From Moraxella osloensis (GTDB taxonomy: Bacteria > Pseudomonadota > Gammaproteobacteria > Pseudomonadales > Moraxellaceae): a stretch of DNA of 64,000 nt. Shown here piece after piece: positions 1 to 8,258 of the stretch; position 1 is the first letter of the stretch, and each line of letters starts with the position of its first letter. The DNA is taken from the NCBI RefSeq assembly GCF_001553955.1, contig NZ_CP014234.1:1240001-1304000 (forward strand), read 5' to 3'. The translations under genes were made by a program, and so were the position numbers. The notes under the pieces are model-generated. The model saw only the letters and a list, made by a program, of their open reading frames with translations, had not been told where the DNA came from and searched no databases.

Positions 1-408
1 GCAAATTTGAATGATGAGCAATATTATGTGACACAGCAAAACGGCACTGAACGCCCTTTTAGCCATGAGTATGATCACCAATTTGAACGTGGTATCTATG
101 TGGATATTGTCAGCGGTGAGCCGCTTTTTAGCTCATCAGATAAGTATGACTCAGGTTGTGGTTGGCCCGCCTTTAGCAAACCGATTGATACCGCAGTAAT
201 CAATGAATTGTTTGATGACAGTCACGGTATGCGACGTACTGAAGTGCGTAGCCGTGTGGCTGATTCGCATTTAGGCCATGTGTTTAATGACGGTCTTCCT
301 GAGCTTGGCGGCATGCGCTATTGCATCAATGGCGCGTCGCTACGTTTTATCCCTTTAAATGAGATGGAACAAGAAGGTTATGGTGACTTAATCGGATTGG
401 TTGAATAA
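1..408 (+). CDS. msrB: Peptide-methionine (R)-S-oxide reductase MsrB, 5'-truncated by window edge
   Basis: Reduces methionine-R-sulfoxide in oxidised proteins, using thioredoxin. The reading frame is open to base 1 with no convincing start: a TTG at 7 is in frame but lies inside the conserved domain start ([17 protein letters not shown]). The SelR fold is complete from there, with the motifs [48 protein letters not shown] and [11 protein letters not shown]. The Cys of [11 protein letters not shown] is the catalytic residue, and the Cys of SGCGWP is a likely resolving residue. The two CxxC zinc motifs of the zinc-type MsrB are absent, as in many stand-alone or MsrA-fused forms. Whether an MsrA domain precedes it cannot be seen here. 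Confidence 0.93.
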   Translation, partial: ANLNDEQYYVTQQNGTERPFSHEYDHQFERGIYVDIVSGEPLFSSSDKYDSGCGWPAFSKPIDTAVINELFDDSHGMRRTEVRSRVADSHLGHVFNDGLPELGGMRYCINGASLRFIPLNEMEQEGYGDLIGLVE

Positions 409-421
409 TCGCCATGTGATT

Positions 422-451
422 TTGCTAAAACATATAGCTTAACCATATAAA
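422..451 (+). promoter_or_regulatory. Candidate sigma-70 promoter for rpsB-tsf
   Basis: TTGCTA at 422-427 and TATAAA at 446-451 are separated by 18 bp, in the AT-rich gap after msrB and about 230 bp before rpsB. It is only a consensus-like match; other AT-rich hexamers (TAAAAT at 459-464) could serve instead. Confidence 0.33.
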
Positions 452-540
452 AATATGTTAAAATAGCAGTTTGTCATTTTATCTTGAAATGGCAAATTGC
501 TTTTTTTATTTACTAACATGACACACACATTGCTATTTTC

Positions 541-627
541 AAGCTGACAAGCTTGATAAGAGTTAAGCTGGGTGTTTGCAAATTTGATTAATTAAAATCC
601 TGTAGATTTTGATGCGTGTTTGCAAAT
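541..627 (+). promoter_or_regulatory. rpsB 5' leader with repeated 12-mer and small hairpins
   Basis: The long leader of rpsB holds GTGTTTGCAAAT twice (572-583 and 616-627), flanking a 6-bp hairpin AAAATC/GATTTT (594-599 with 605-610). An AAGCT/AAGCTT-rich stretch lies just upstream. In gammaproteobacteria ribosomal protein S2 autoregulates rpsB-tsf through the rpsB leader, so this is the place to expect such a structure. I infer the function; no specific S2-binding fold was matched. Confidence 0.3.
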
Positions 628-679
628 CGGCTTAATCGGTAATGTGGAGGCATAACCCAACTTTACTTAAGGAAATCTC

Positions 680-1453
680 ATGGCGTCAGCTAATCCTACC
701 CAAGTTTCAATGCGTGATCTTTTAGAAGCCGGTGCACACTTTGGTCACCAAACTCGTTTTTGGAATCCAAAAATGGGCAAATTTATTTTTGGTGCACGTA
801 ACAAAATCCACATCATCAACCTTGAGCATACAGTTAAAGCGATGAACGAAGCACTAAACTTCGTTAACCGTGAAGCAGCACGTGGCAACAAAGTACTATT
901 TGTTGGTACTAAACGTGCAGCAAGCAATGTTATTAGCGAACAAGCCGCTCGCGCTGGTATGCCGTATGTTGACCATCGCTGGTTAGGTGGTATGTTAACC
1001 AACTGGAAAACCATCCGTCAGTCAATTACGCGTTTGAAAGAATACGAAAAACAAGCTGAAGATGGTACGTTTGCTAAGTTAACCAAACGTGAAGCGTTAG
1101 AGCGTACTCGTGAAATGGAAAAACTTGAGCGTGCCTTAGGCGGTATCAAAAACATGAACGGTTTACCTGATGCAATTTTTGTGGTTGACGTTGACCATGA
1201 AGCGATTGCAATCAAAGAAGCAAAAAACTTAGGTATCCCTGTTATTGGTATCGTTGATACAAACTCAAACCCAGATGACGTAGATTATGTCATTCCTGCC
1301 AATGACGATGCGATTCGTGCGGTAACGCTATACGTATCAGCGGTTGCAGATGCAATTATCGCTGGTAAAGAATACGCTAAAACTCAAGGCGGCAAAGCAG
1401 CAAATCAAGAAGAAGCAGTAACTGAAGCACCCGCAGAAGCTGCGGCAGAATAA
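680..1453 (+). CDS. rpsB: 30S ribosomal protein S2
   Basis: Structural protein of the small ribosomal subunit, needed for S1 docking. The 257-aa product has the classic S2 opening ([24 protein letters not shown]) and the motifs [40 protein letters not shown] and [26 protein letters not shown]. The C-terminus is an Ala/Glu-rich tail. ATG 680 is preceded by TAAGGAAA at 668-675, a good Shine-Dalgarno. tsf follows 228 bp downstream in the usual rpsB-tsf order, with a strong hairpin in between. Confidence 0.99.
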   Translation: MASANPTQVSMRDLLEAGAHFGHQTRFWNPKMGKFIFGARNKIHIINLEHTVKAMNEALNFVNREAARGNKVLFVGTKRAASNVISEQAARAGMPYVDHRWLGGMLTNWKTIRQSITRLKEYEKQAEDGTFAKLTKREALERTREMEKLERALGGIKNMNGLPDAIFVVDVDHEAIAIKEAKNLGIPVIGIVDTNSNPDDVDYVIPANDDAIRAVTLYVSAVADAIIAGKEYAKTQGGKAANQEEAVTEAPAEAAAE

Positions 1454-1580
1454 GGGTTATCGCCGTATCATAGCAGCGCATTGTTTAGGTTGTTATGATA
1501 CTGTCATCAAAATTTTATAAACTAACTTTGATGGGTAAACACAAAATTAGCTTCTAAAAATTCGAATTTGTAGCGTAATA

Positions 1581-1615
1581 TTAAAGGGCAAAAATCACCA
1601 ATTTTTGTCCTTTAA
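1581..1615 (+). terminator. Strong hairpin between rpsB and tsf (terminator or attenuator)
   Basis: Inverted repeat of 15 bp with one G-U pair (arms 1581-1595 and 1601-1615) and a 5-nt loop CACCA. The arms are A/T-rich at the base and there is no long run of T after it, so it may be a partial terminator lowering tsf transcription relative to rpsB, or an RNA-processing signal. Confidence 0.6.
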
Positions 1616-1654
1616 TCTTCAAATTTTTAGACAATAAACAACCCAATTCTCATC

Positions 1655-1660
1655 TATAAT
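1655..1660 (+). promoter_or_regulatory. Candidate -10 box for tsf
   Basis: A perfect TATAAT ends 21 bp before the tsf ATG, just after the rpsB-tsf hairpin. No good -35 hexamer sits at 16-18 bp; the closest, TAGACA at 1628-1633, is 21 bp away. A tsf-only promoter is possible. Confidence 0.3.
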
Positions 1661-1681
1661 GATAATCAATTGAGGTATCTC

Positions 1682-2560
1682 ATGGCAGAAATTAGTGCAA
1701 AACTGGTAAAAGAATTACGTGACCGTACAGGTCTTGGTATGATGGAATGTAAAAAAGCCCTGCAAGAAGCAGACGGCGACATCGAAACCGCAATCGATAA
1801 CCTGCGTAAATCAGGTCAAGCAAAAGCTGCTAAAAAAGCAGGTAACATTGCTGCTGATGGCGCTATCATTATCGCCCAAGAAGGTAACAAAGCCTTACTA
1901 CTTGAAGTAAACTGTCAAACTGACTTCGTGGCAAAAGATGCTAACTTCACCGCATTTGCGAACAAAGTAGCTGAACTTGCACTTGCCAACAATACCACTG
2001 ATGTAGCGGCTATCTCTGCATTGCCGTATGGCGATGGTCAAACGGTTGAAGAAGCCCGTGTTGAGCTCGTACAAAAAATCGGCGAAAACATCCAAGTACG
2101 CCGTGCAGAAGTGATTGAAGGTGACAACCTAGCCTCTTACCGTCACGGTATTCGTATTGGTGTAGTGGTTTCTGTTGAAGGCGGTAACGCTGACACCGCA
2201 AAACACGTTGCGATGCAAGTTGCGGCATTCAACCCAATCGCTGTTGATGAAGCCAATGTACCTGCTGATACGCTAGCGCGTGAAAAAGACATCATCGAAG
2301 CGAAAGCGAAAGAATCTGGCAAACCAGATGCCGTAATTGAAAAAATGATTACGGGTGGTCTACAAAAGTACTTGAACGAAGTAACTTTGCTGAACCAACC
2401 TTACGTTATCGACAACGAGAAAAAAGTTGGTGATATATTAAAATCTGAAGGTATGACGGTTAAAGCATTCAAACGCTTAGAAGTGGGTGAAGGCATCGAG
2501 AAAAAACAAGAAAACTTCGCTGAAGAAGTGGCGGCGGCTCAAGCAGCAGCAGCTAAATAA
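1682..2560 (+). CDS. tsf: Elongation factor Ts
   Basis: Guanine-nucleotide exchange factor for EF-Tu. The 292-aa protein starts [20 protein letters not shown], the family N-terminus, followed by [23 protein letters not shown] (UBA-like domain) and the [10 protein letters not shown] motif that contacts EF-Tu. Tandem dimerisation domains follow, and the C-terminal tail is Ala-rich. ATG 1682 is preferred over an in-frame TTG at 1670 because GAGG at 1672-1675 is then a correctly spaced Shine-Dalgarno and the extra residues are not conserved. Second gene of the rpsB-tsf unit. Confidence 0.98.
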   Translation: MAEISAKLVKELRDRTGLGMMECKKALQEADGDIETAIDNLRKSGQAKAAKKAGNIAADGAIIIAQEGNKALLLEVNCQTDFVAKDANFTAFANKVAELALANNTTDVAAISALPYGDGQTVEEARVELVQKIGENIQVRRAEVIEGDNLASYRHGIRIGVVVSVEGGNADTAKHVAMQVAAFNPIAVDEANVPADTLAREKDIIEAKAKESGKPDAVIEKMITGGLQKYLNEVTLLNQPYVIDNEKKVGDILKSEGMTVKAFKRLEVGEGIEKKQENFAEEVAAAQAAAAK

Positions 2561-2591
2561 TAAGTGACAACCGCTAGGTCGTAGACTTGTT

Positions 2592-2624
2592 AAAAATACC
2601 CCATAAATTTGGGGTATTTTTTTG
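2592..2624 (+). terminator. Rho-independent terminator after tsf
   Basis: Perfect 11-bp stem (2592-2602 with 2611-2621), 8-nt loop, then a T run. It ends the rpsB-tsf unit. Confidence 0.9.
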
Positions 2625-2649
2625 TCTAATTTTTTTATTTTTTAAATTC

Positions 2650-2678
2650 AAAAAAGCGCGTTGAAGGCTCGCTTTTTT
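2650..2678 (-). terminator. Terminator of metY
   Basis: AAAAAAGCG (2650-2658) pairs with CGCTTTTTT (2670-2678). Read on the minus strand it follows the metY stop and ends in six T, so it serves metY and may also back up tsf. Confidence 0.7.
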
Positions 2679-2708
2679 ATGTCAAGCGCTTATTTATATG
2701 TAAGGCGA

Positions 2709-3995
2709 TTAATTGGCTGCGGCTAACGCTTGCTCAAGGTCAGCTTTGATGTCGTCAATATGCTCAATACCAATGGATAAACGAATCATGTCTTCGCTGA
2801 CACCTGCTTTTTGCAACTCTTCAGCATTTAACTGGCGGTGTGTAGTAGTGGCGGGGTGGCAAGCGAGTGACTTGGCATCACCGATATTAACCAGACGGGT
2901 AATTAATTGTAGCGCATCAATAAATTTCGCCCCTGCCTCACGGCCGCCTTTTAACCCAAAGGTTAGAATCGCTGATGGCTTACCGCCAAAGTATGTTTGC
3001 GCAAGCTTATGCTCTGGATGGTCGGTTAATCCTGCGTACTTGACCCAAGCCACTTGTGAATGATGGTTTAAAAATTCTGCCACGGCTTGGGCATTTTGGC
3101 AATGTCGCTCCATACGCAAGGCTAACGTCTCTAGCCCAAGCATAATTTGCCAAGCGTTCATTGGACTCAGTGCCGCACCGGTATTACGTAAAGGCGCAAC
3201 GCGTGCGCGGGCAATAAACGCCGCAGCACCCATGGCTTCAACAAAATTGACACCATGATAGCTGGCATCTGGGGTATTTAAAATCGCAAAACGTTTTTTG
3301 TGAGCGCCCCAATCAAATTTGCCACTATCGATAATCACACCACCCACCGACGTGCCCGAACCACTCACATATTTGGTCAATGAATGAATCACAATATCAG
3401 CACCATGCTCAAATGGACGACACAATGTTGGCGTGGCGACGGTGTTATCAATCACTACAGGTACGCCTTTGCTATGAGCAAGTTCGCTAATTTTTGCGAT
3501 ATCCAGCACGTTACCCAATGGATTACCAATACTTTCACCAAATATCAGTTTGGTACGCTCATCAATCAAATCAACCAAAGTCTCAGGTTTGGTATAATCA
3601 AAGAAACGCACTTCGATACCTTGACGTGGCAACGCATGGGCAAATAAGTTGTAAGTACCGCCATACAAAGTTGATACTGAGACGATGTTATCGCCTGCCT
3701 CACATAGGGTTTGGATGGTATAAGTAATCGCCGCCATCCCGGATGCCACCGTCAATGCACCGATGCCGCCTTCTAACGCTGCCATACGCGCTTCAAGCAC
3801 CGCATTGGTTGGGTTCATGATACGGGTGTAGATATTGCCGGCAACTTTAAGATCAAAAAGGTCAGCACCGTGTTGGGTGTTATCAAAGGCATACGAACTG
3901 GTGTGGTAGATAGGGACAGCGACAGCTTTGGTGGTCGGTTCTGGTTCGTACCCTGCATGAATGGCGAGCGTTTCTGGGCGATGCGGTGGGCTCAT
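2709..3995 (-). CDS. metY: O-acetylhomoserine aminocarboxypropyltransferase (sulfhydrylase)
   Basis: PLP enzyme that makes homocysteine directly from O-acetylhomoserine and sulfide, the direct sulfhydrylation route to methionine. The 428-aa length fits MetY rather than the shorter MetB/MetZ (about 380-400). Motifs: ETLAIHAGYEP at the N-terminus, YTRIMNPTNAVLEARMAALEGG, a glycine-rich SGMAAI for phosphate binding, and SLTKYVSGSGTSVGG, in which Lys208 should form the Schiff base. The C-terminal ACHPATTTHRQL and LSIGIEH motifs are also family marks. ATG 3995 has AAAGGA just upstream. It stands alone, with its own promoter and terminator; metX is not in the window. Confidence 0.95.
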   Translation of the reverse strand: MSPPHRPETLAIHAGYEPEPTTKAVAVPIYHTSSYAFDNTQHGADLFDLKVAGNIYTRIMNPTNAVLEARMAALEGGIGALTVASGMAAITYTIQTLCEAGDNIVSVSTLYGGTYNLFAHALPRQGIEVRFFDYTKPETLVDLIDERTKLIFGESIGNPLGNVLDIAKISELAHSKGVPVVIDNTVATPTLCRPFEHGADIVIHSLTKYVSGSGTSVGGVIIDSGKFDWGAHKKRFAILNTPDASYHGVNFVEAMGAAAFIARARVAPLRNTGAALSPMNAWQIMLGLETLALRMERHCQNAQAVAEFLNHHSQVAWVKYAGLTDHPEHKLAQTYFGGKPSAILTFGLKGGREAGAKFIDALQLITRLVNIGDAKSLACHPATTTHRQLNAEELQKAGVSEDMIRLSIGIEHIDDIKADLEQALAAAN

Positions 3996-4041
3996 ACATA
4001 TTCCTTTAATTTAGTTTAATTAGCAAAAAAATCTCTTTTGC

Positions 4042-4071
4042 ATTGTAACGAGTTATTAATCAGTTTTGCAA
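4042..4071 (-). promoter_or_regulatory. Candidate promoter of metY
   Basis: On the minus strand TTGCAA (4066-4071) and TACAAT (4042-4047) are 18 bp apart, about 47 bp before the metY start. Hexamer quality and spacing are good. Confidence 0.5.
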
Positions 4072-4141
4072 ATTCACAATAGAGCATTATTGGAACATTA
4101 ATGCTGTTTTTTGGAATATCGATTCGTGGTGAATTGGCGTC

Positions 4142-4194
4142 TAAACGCCCGCGTTTAACACAGCTATAAGACAGTACATTGTAAACTATAGCTG
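4142..4194 (-). repeat. Two inverted repeats between the sensor gene and metY
   Basis: TAAACGC-CC-GCGTTTA (4142-4157) is a perfect palindrome with only a 2-bp centre, more like a protein-binding site than an RNA hairpin. CAGCTATA/TATAGCTG (4161-4168 with 4187-4194) is an 8-bp stem with an 18-nt loop. They lie after the sensor gene stop and upstream of the metY promoter, so either an operator or a weak terminator is possible. Confidence 0.45.
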
Positions 4195-4225
4195 ATGTGA
4201 GTTTTAATTTTTTATAGATAATTAA

Positions 4226-5671
4226 TCAGGCTTGCTCGGCTTGTTCATTGATTAAATATTCAGTTAAATTTAACATTTCTTGATAGGAATCAAGTTTAAG
4301 CATAAAGCTAGTAAAATCATTGGTTTGAATATGGGATAACCGCGTTAAACATTTTAGCTCATACACCAAACTATTGACAATATCATCATATTGTTTGAGA
4401 CGTAAAATTTGGGTATCATCTGCTAGTGTTTGTGTCACTGTTAGCAAGGTCTTGGCTTTTGTCACTAACTGCTCTTTGTCCAATACCTGCCCATATAAGG
4501 TATCCGTTATGACCGCAACAGTGGCTCTTTTGGTGGCAATAAAATCATCAACTGTTTGCGTATCTAAACTTAATAGATAGACGGCACGACTGATAAATTT
4601 ATGGTATTCATCTTTTACCTTATCGATTTGCTTTGTTAAAAGCACCGTTTCGGTAATATCTACCACGCTGACAAATAAATGAATAGATTTTTTATTCGCG
4701 CTTTTCACCACCCGTAAAAATTCAAAATGCAGGTATTTCTTGTTGGTAACGCCTGTTTCATCTAAAAAAATCAACTCGACTGTTTTAAGTGGGTTGATAT
4801 CTTGAATCAACTCTTCATCCACGTTGGATTGGTACAGGTAATTGATAAAATGCTGTGTCGCTCTGATATCTTTTTCGCTGACCATATTTTGTAGCAGCTG
4901 GGGTAATGTCAGCCCAGCTAACTGCTTGCGCCCCAATAACTGCTCTAGTTTTTTGGAATAATGCTCACCAATGACCATTTTATCATCGATGAGAAACAAG
5001 CCTTTTTTGACTGTGTTCATGATATCGCGCATATCGGTCTGCGCTTTATCAATCGCCACATCATCGTGATACATGTGTCTGATGGTGTAATGGATAAAAA
5101 AGATGATATAGGCTATCAAAGCAAAAAAACTGCAATAGGTCAAATAGCGCGAATAATCTGCGGTACGGTAGGTGTCATTGAGATAAGTGTCATAGCCAAT
5201 ATTCATCAACGACCAAATTTTGGCTTGGTTATGATAAGCAAACTCAGCCAATTCAACTTTGCCTTTTTCATCTTGCTCAGAGACTTGCGCGATTCTTTGG
5301 CGATAGTCTTGCCAAATAATGGCAAATTCATCCATCGCCGTTTCTTGCTTTGGATAGCGGGACAACTGTGCCATATAACCGTCTAACTCAGCCGCCTGTT
5401 TTTGTAAGGTCTGAATGATTTGTTGACTATCGTTGTGAGGCGTTACTGTTAGATGCTGCGCACTGGTTGCTATCTCAAGCGTCAAATCACTGATGTTGCC
5501 AATGATATCCATATGCTGGGTAGACTGGGTTAAAAAACGCGCAATGTATACATTGATAATCACGAATGATAGCACAAACAAACACAGCACCACTAAGCTT
5601 TGTAAAAGAAGCCGATACCTTTTGGTACGCACCATATATTGAAACAAGCTATCGTTATTGCTGACTTTCAC
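4226..5671 (-). CDS. Membrane sensor-like protein with PAS-like domain, no kinase domain
   Basis: Not identified with certainty. The 481-aa protein has a short cytoplasmic N-terminus, a membrane helix at about 20-45, a helical periplasmic part (46-176), a second helix at about 177-197, then a PAS-like cytoplasmic region (220-350) with GLFLIDDKMVIGEHYSKKLEQLLGR and a closing VSVVDITETVLL, typical of PAS ends. From memory, this region resembles sensors that go on to a histidine kinase or HPt domain. Here only a helical tail of about 130 residues follows, without H, N or G boxes. The start is GTG at 5671 with AGGG 7 nt upstream. Monocistronic on the minus strand. It could sense a signal and pass it to a partner encoded elsewhere. 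Confidence 0.6.
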   Translation of the reverse strand: MKVSNNDSLFQYMVRTKRYRLLLQSLVVLCLFVLSFVIINVYIARFLTQSTQHMDIIGNISDLTLEIATSAQHLTVTPHNDSQQIIQTLQKQAAELDGYMAQLSRYPKQETAMDEFAIIWQDYRQRIAQVSEQDEKGKVELAEFAYHNQAKIWSLMNIGYDTYLNDTYRTADYSRYLTYCSFFALIAYIIFFIHYTIRHMYHDDVAIDKAQTDMRDIMNTVKKGLFLIDDKMVIGEHYSKKLEQLLGRKQLAGLTLPQLLQNMVSEKDIRATQHFINYLYQSNVDEELIQDINPLKTVELIFLDETGVTNKKYLHFEFLRVVKSANKKSIHLFVSVVDITETVLLTKQIDKVKDEYHKFISRAVYLLSLDTQTVDDFIATKRATVAVITDTLYGQVLDKEQLVTKAKTLLTVTQTLADDTQILRLKQYDDIVNSLVYELKCLTRLSHIQTNDFTSFMLKLDSYQEMLNLTEYLINEQAEQA

Positions 5672-5688
5672 GTAATTACCCTAGACCA

Positions 5689-5716
5689 AGATAAATTAGA
5701 AAAGATAAATTAGAAA
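5689..5716. repeat. 14-bp tandem duplication
   Basis: AGATAAATTAGAAA occurs twice head to tail immediately upstream of the sensor gene start. It is one of many short intergenic duplications in this window. Confidence 0.85.
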
Positions 5717-5913
5717 AAATAAATAATAGATAAAACTCACCATTAAATACACAATTTACCAAAAGCTTTGAACCTGGTTATATGGGTTATACTGCTTATA
5801 CCATCATAAACCCTAGAGAGCAATTCAGACAAAAACACCCTTAAAATAGTATCAAATACGCATAAACTAGCCTGCCAATTTAGCAAAAACAAGTGTAAAA
5901 GTATCTTTGGCTT

Positions 5914-5951
5914 GTAAAAAAACCCATAATGACCGTTGTCAGTATGGGTTT
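5914..5951 (-). terminator. Terminator of glyS
   Basis: Minus-strand 9-bp stem AAACCCATA/TATGGGTTT (5943-5951 with 5920-5928) followed by seven T. Confidence 0.85.
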
Positions 5952-6033
5952 AACCAATGATATTAAAGCAGGGGTATTAAAGCGATAGTATCGAAGCCCT
6001 ATGATTAAAGCGTTAACTCGTGTCTAAATTAGC

Positions 6034-8136
6034 TTATAGCTGTAACTCACTGATATCTGCAACCGTTAAAAATAACCCACGCACTTTTTTTAGCAACGCC
6101 AACCGATTGGCTTTGAGGTTAGCATCTTCACTATTCACCATCACCTGCTCAAAGAAGTCATCCAATGGCTGCTGCAGTGTCGCTAGAGATTGTAAAATCT
6201 GGGTGTAGTTGGCGTTGTCAGTGTGTTGATGCGGCTCAATACTTTGCGCTGCAGTTTGCACCGCTTGGTACAATGCTTTTTCGGCAGGTTCTTGTAAATA
6301 AGCCGTTTGTATTTGGCTTGCAATCTCACCCTCAGCCTTGGCTAAAATATTGGCAACACGTTTATTGGCCTCGGCAAGTTGTTTGGCGGGTGGCAAATCA
6401 CGGAAAGCTTGGACGGCTTTGATACGATGGTCAAAATCCATTGGCACTTGCGGTTGTAGCGCCTGTACCGCCATAATTGTATCCACGCTCACGCCTTGGT
6501 CTTCATACATGGCACGGTAGCGTGAATTGATAAACTCCATCACTTGTTTAAAAGTTTTTGGTAAGTCATCAATTTTGCCTACATAACCCAATAAAGCTTG
6601 CTCAAGCAATACTACTAGATTTAGTGGCAGTTGTTTCTCAATCAAAATACGCAGTACCCCAATCGCCGCGCGGCGCAGACTAAACGGGTCTTTTGAACCC
6701 GTTGGCGCTTGGTCAATGCCAAAAATACCGACCAGCGTATCCAAACGGTCTGCTAATGCCAGTGCCGTTCCAATGTTGGTCGCCGGTAATTTATCACCGC
6801 TAAATTTTGGCAGATATTGCTCTTCGATTGCCGCCGCCACCGCTTCTGGCTCTTGGTTTAAACGCGCATAGTAAGTCCCTGCCACGCCTTGTAATTCTGG
6901 AAATTCACCCACCAAGGTACTGGCAAGGTCTGCTTTTGACAGCAAGCCTGCCCGTGCCGTTTGCTCAACGTCTTCGCCAATTTGGGTAGCAATAAAGGCA
7001 GCTAGCTTGGCAATACGCTCAGATTTTTCCCAAATTGTCCCTAACTTATCTTGGAATACGCGGGTTTTAAGATTTTCAGTCAGCGCAAACAATGGCTGTT
7101 TTTGGTCTTGTAAAAAGAAAAACTCAGCATCAGCAAGGCGTGGACGTACCACTTTTTCGTTACCGGCAATCACTTGCGCTTTATCTTTACTGTCGATGTT
7201 ACTGATAAAGATAAAATAAGGCTGTAATTTACCTTGGCTGTCAGTCAAACAAAAATATTTTTGATCCGCCTGCATGGTGCTAATCAAGGCCTCTTGTGGC
7301 ACTTGTAAAAATCGTGGCTCAAAGCTTGCGCGTAGCGCTACTGGATAATCGACCAGCGCAGTAACTTCATCAAGCAAATCTTGTGGTACGATAGCAGTCG
7401 CGCCTACTTCATCGGCAAGCTGTTGGACTTGCGTTTTAATCTGTTGTTGGCGTTTGTCAAAATCAGCGATAACGTGCGCCTCGGCAAGGTTTTGCTCATA
7501 GCTGTCCGCCGTGTCAATTCTAACCTTATCAGGATGATGGAAACGATGTCCAAGACTATAACGACCCAATTCAACGCCCTGCGACCCTGTCTCACCCGAC
7601 GTTAATCCTTGAATCGTCGCTGGCAGTACTTGGTCGTCTTTGAGTAGCACCAACCATTTGACAGGGCGAACAAACTCAGAACGCTCTGCGCCACTGCGCA
7701 TGCGTTTGGCAATCGGCAACTCATCTAAGGCTTTTTGAAAAATACTCGGCAGTAACTCAGCCACAGGCTGACCGATGACATTCATTTCATAGCCGATATA
7801 ATCGCCTTTATCACCTTTGATGGTAATCAAATCCTTGACGTCAATACCCAAGCCTTGGGCAAATCCTTGTGCCGCTTTGGTTGGGTTACCGTCCTTATCA
7901 TAGGCAGCTTTGACTGCAGGACCGCGTTTTTGTTCGATTTTATCGGGCTGTTTTTCACTAATTCCTTGAATCTGCAAGGCAAGGCGACGCGGGGCGGCAA
8001 AGCTTTTAATGGTATCAAAGCGAATATTGGCATCTGTTAGTGATTGGGTGACATGGTCGCTAAGTGCATCACGCAATGTTTTTAGATTTTTTGGGGGCAA
8101 TTCTTCGGTGCCAAGTTCAAATAAAATAGTAGACAT
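6034..8136 (-). CDS. glyS: Glycine--tRNA ligase beta subunit
   Basis: Tetrameric (alpha2beta2) glycyl-tRNA synthetase, large tRNA-binding subunit. The 700-aa product starts MSTILFELGTEELPPKNLKTL, the family start, and carries FAAPRRLALQI, EFVRPVKWLVLL, LVGEFPELQGVAGTYYARL, a PFSLRRAAIGVLRIL helix motif and a C-terminal anticodon-binding domain ending near FFEQVMVNSEDANLKANRLALL. The frame extends upstream to 8211, but ATG 8136 has AAGG nearby and matches homologues. glyQ lies further upstream on the same strand, but a permease gene is inserted between the two. Confidence 0.98.
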   Translation of the reverse strand: MSTILFELGTEELPPKNLKTLRDALSDHVTQSLTDANIRFDTIKSFAAPRRLALQIQGISEKQPDKIEQKRGPAVKAAYDKDGNPTKAAQGFAQGLGIDVKDLITIKGDKGDYIGYEMNVIGQPVAELLPSIFQKALDELPIAKRMRSGAERSEFVRPVKWLVLLKDDQVLPATIQGLTSGETGSQGVELGRYSLGHRFHHPDKVRIDTADSYEQNLAEAHVIADFDKRQQQIKTQVQQLADEVGATAIVPQDLLDEVTALVDYPVALRASFEPRFLQVPQEALISTMQADQKYFCLTDSQGKLQPYFIFISNIDSKDKAQVIAGNEKVVRPRLADAEFFFLQDQKQPLFALTENLKTRVFQDKLGTIWEKSERIAKLAAFIATQIGEDVEQTARAGLLSKADLASTLVGEFPELQGVAGTYYARLNQEPEAVAAAIEEQYLPKFSGDKLPATNIGTALALADRLDTLVGIFGIDQAPTGSKDPFSLRRAAIGVLRILIEKQLPLNLVVLLEQALLGYVGKIDDLPKTFKQVMEFINSRYRAMYEDQGVSVDTIMAVQALQPQVPMDFDHRIKAVQAFRDLPPAKQLAEANKRVANILAKAEGEIASQIQTAYLQEPAEKALYQAVQTAAQSIEPHQHTDNANYTQILQSLATLQQPLDDFFEQVMVNSEDANLKANRLALLKKVRGLFLTVADISELQL

Positions 8137-8175
8137 GCTAAAGCCTTGTTGATTCAAATAAGGTAAATATAGGCG

Positions 8176-8184
8176 ATTATAGCA
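8176..8184 (-). promoter_or_regulatory. Extended -10 promoter for glyS
   Basis: Minus-strand TGCTATAAT: the -10 hexamer is at 8176-8181 with the TG extension upstream at 8183-8184. It lies about 40 bp before the glyS start and just downstream of the permease terminator, so glyS is probably transcribed on its own. Confidence 0.5.
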
Positions 8185-8197
8185 GAAATTTAAGCCA

Positions 8198-8221
8198 TAA
8201 AAATGCCCCATCAGCGGGGCA
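8198..8221 (-). terminator. Terminator of the TSUP permease gene
   Basis: Minus-strand TGCCCC (8216-8221) pairs with GGGGCA (8204-8209) over a 6-nt loop and is followed by five T. Confidence 0.8.
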
Positions 8222-8258
8222 AATCAAGAAAACCGTCAGCGCAAAACCAAAATTAAAC

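Larger units (their letters stand above)
5672..6033. other. Intergenic region between glyS and the sensor gene
   Basis: 362 bp without a gene. It holds the glyS terminator (5914-5951) and, next to the sensor start, a 14-bp perfect tandem duplication (5689-5702 and 5703-5716, AGATAAATTAGAAA). The remainder is AT-rich and presumably contains the sensor gene promoter, which I could not place. Confidence 0.6.

Noticed and set aside
3996-4225. Possible SAM or SAH riboswitch before metY
   Set aside because: The leader after the predicted promoter is under 50 nt, and no conserved riboswitch core was recognisable.
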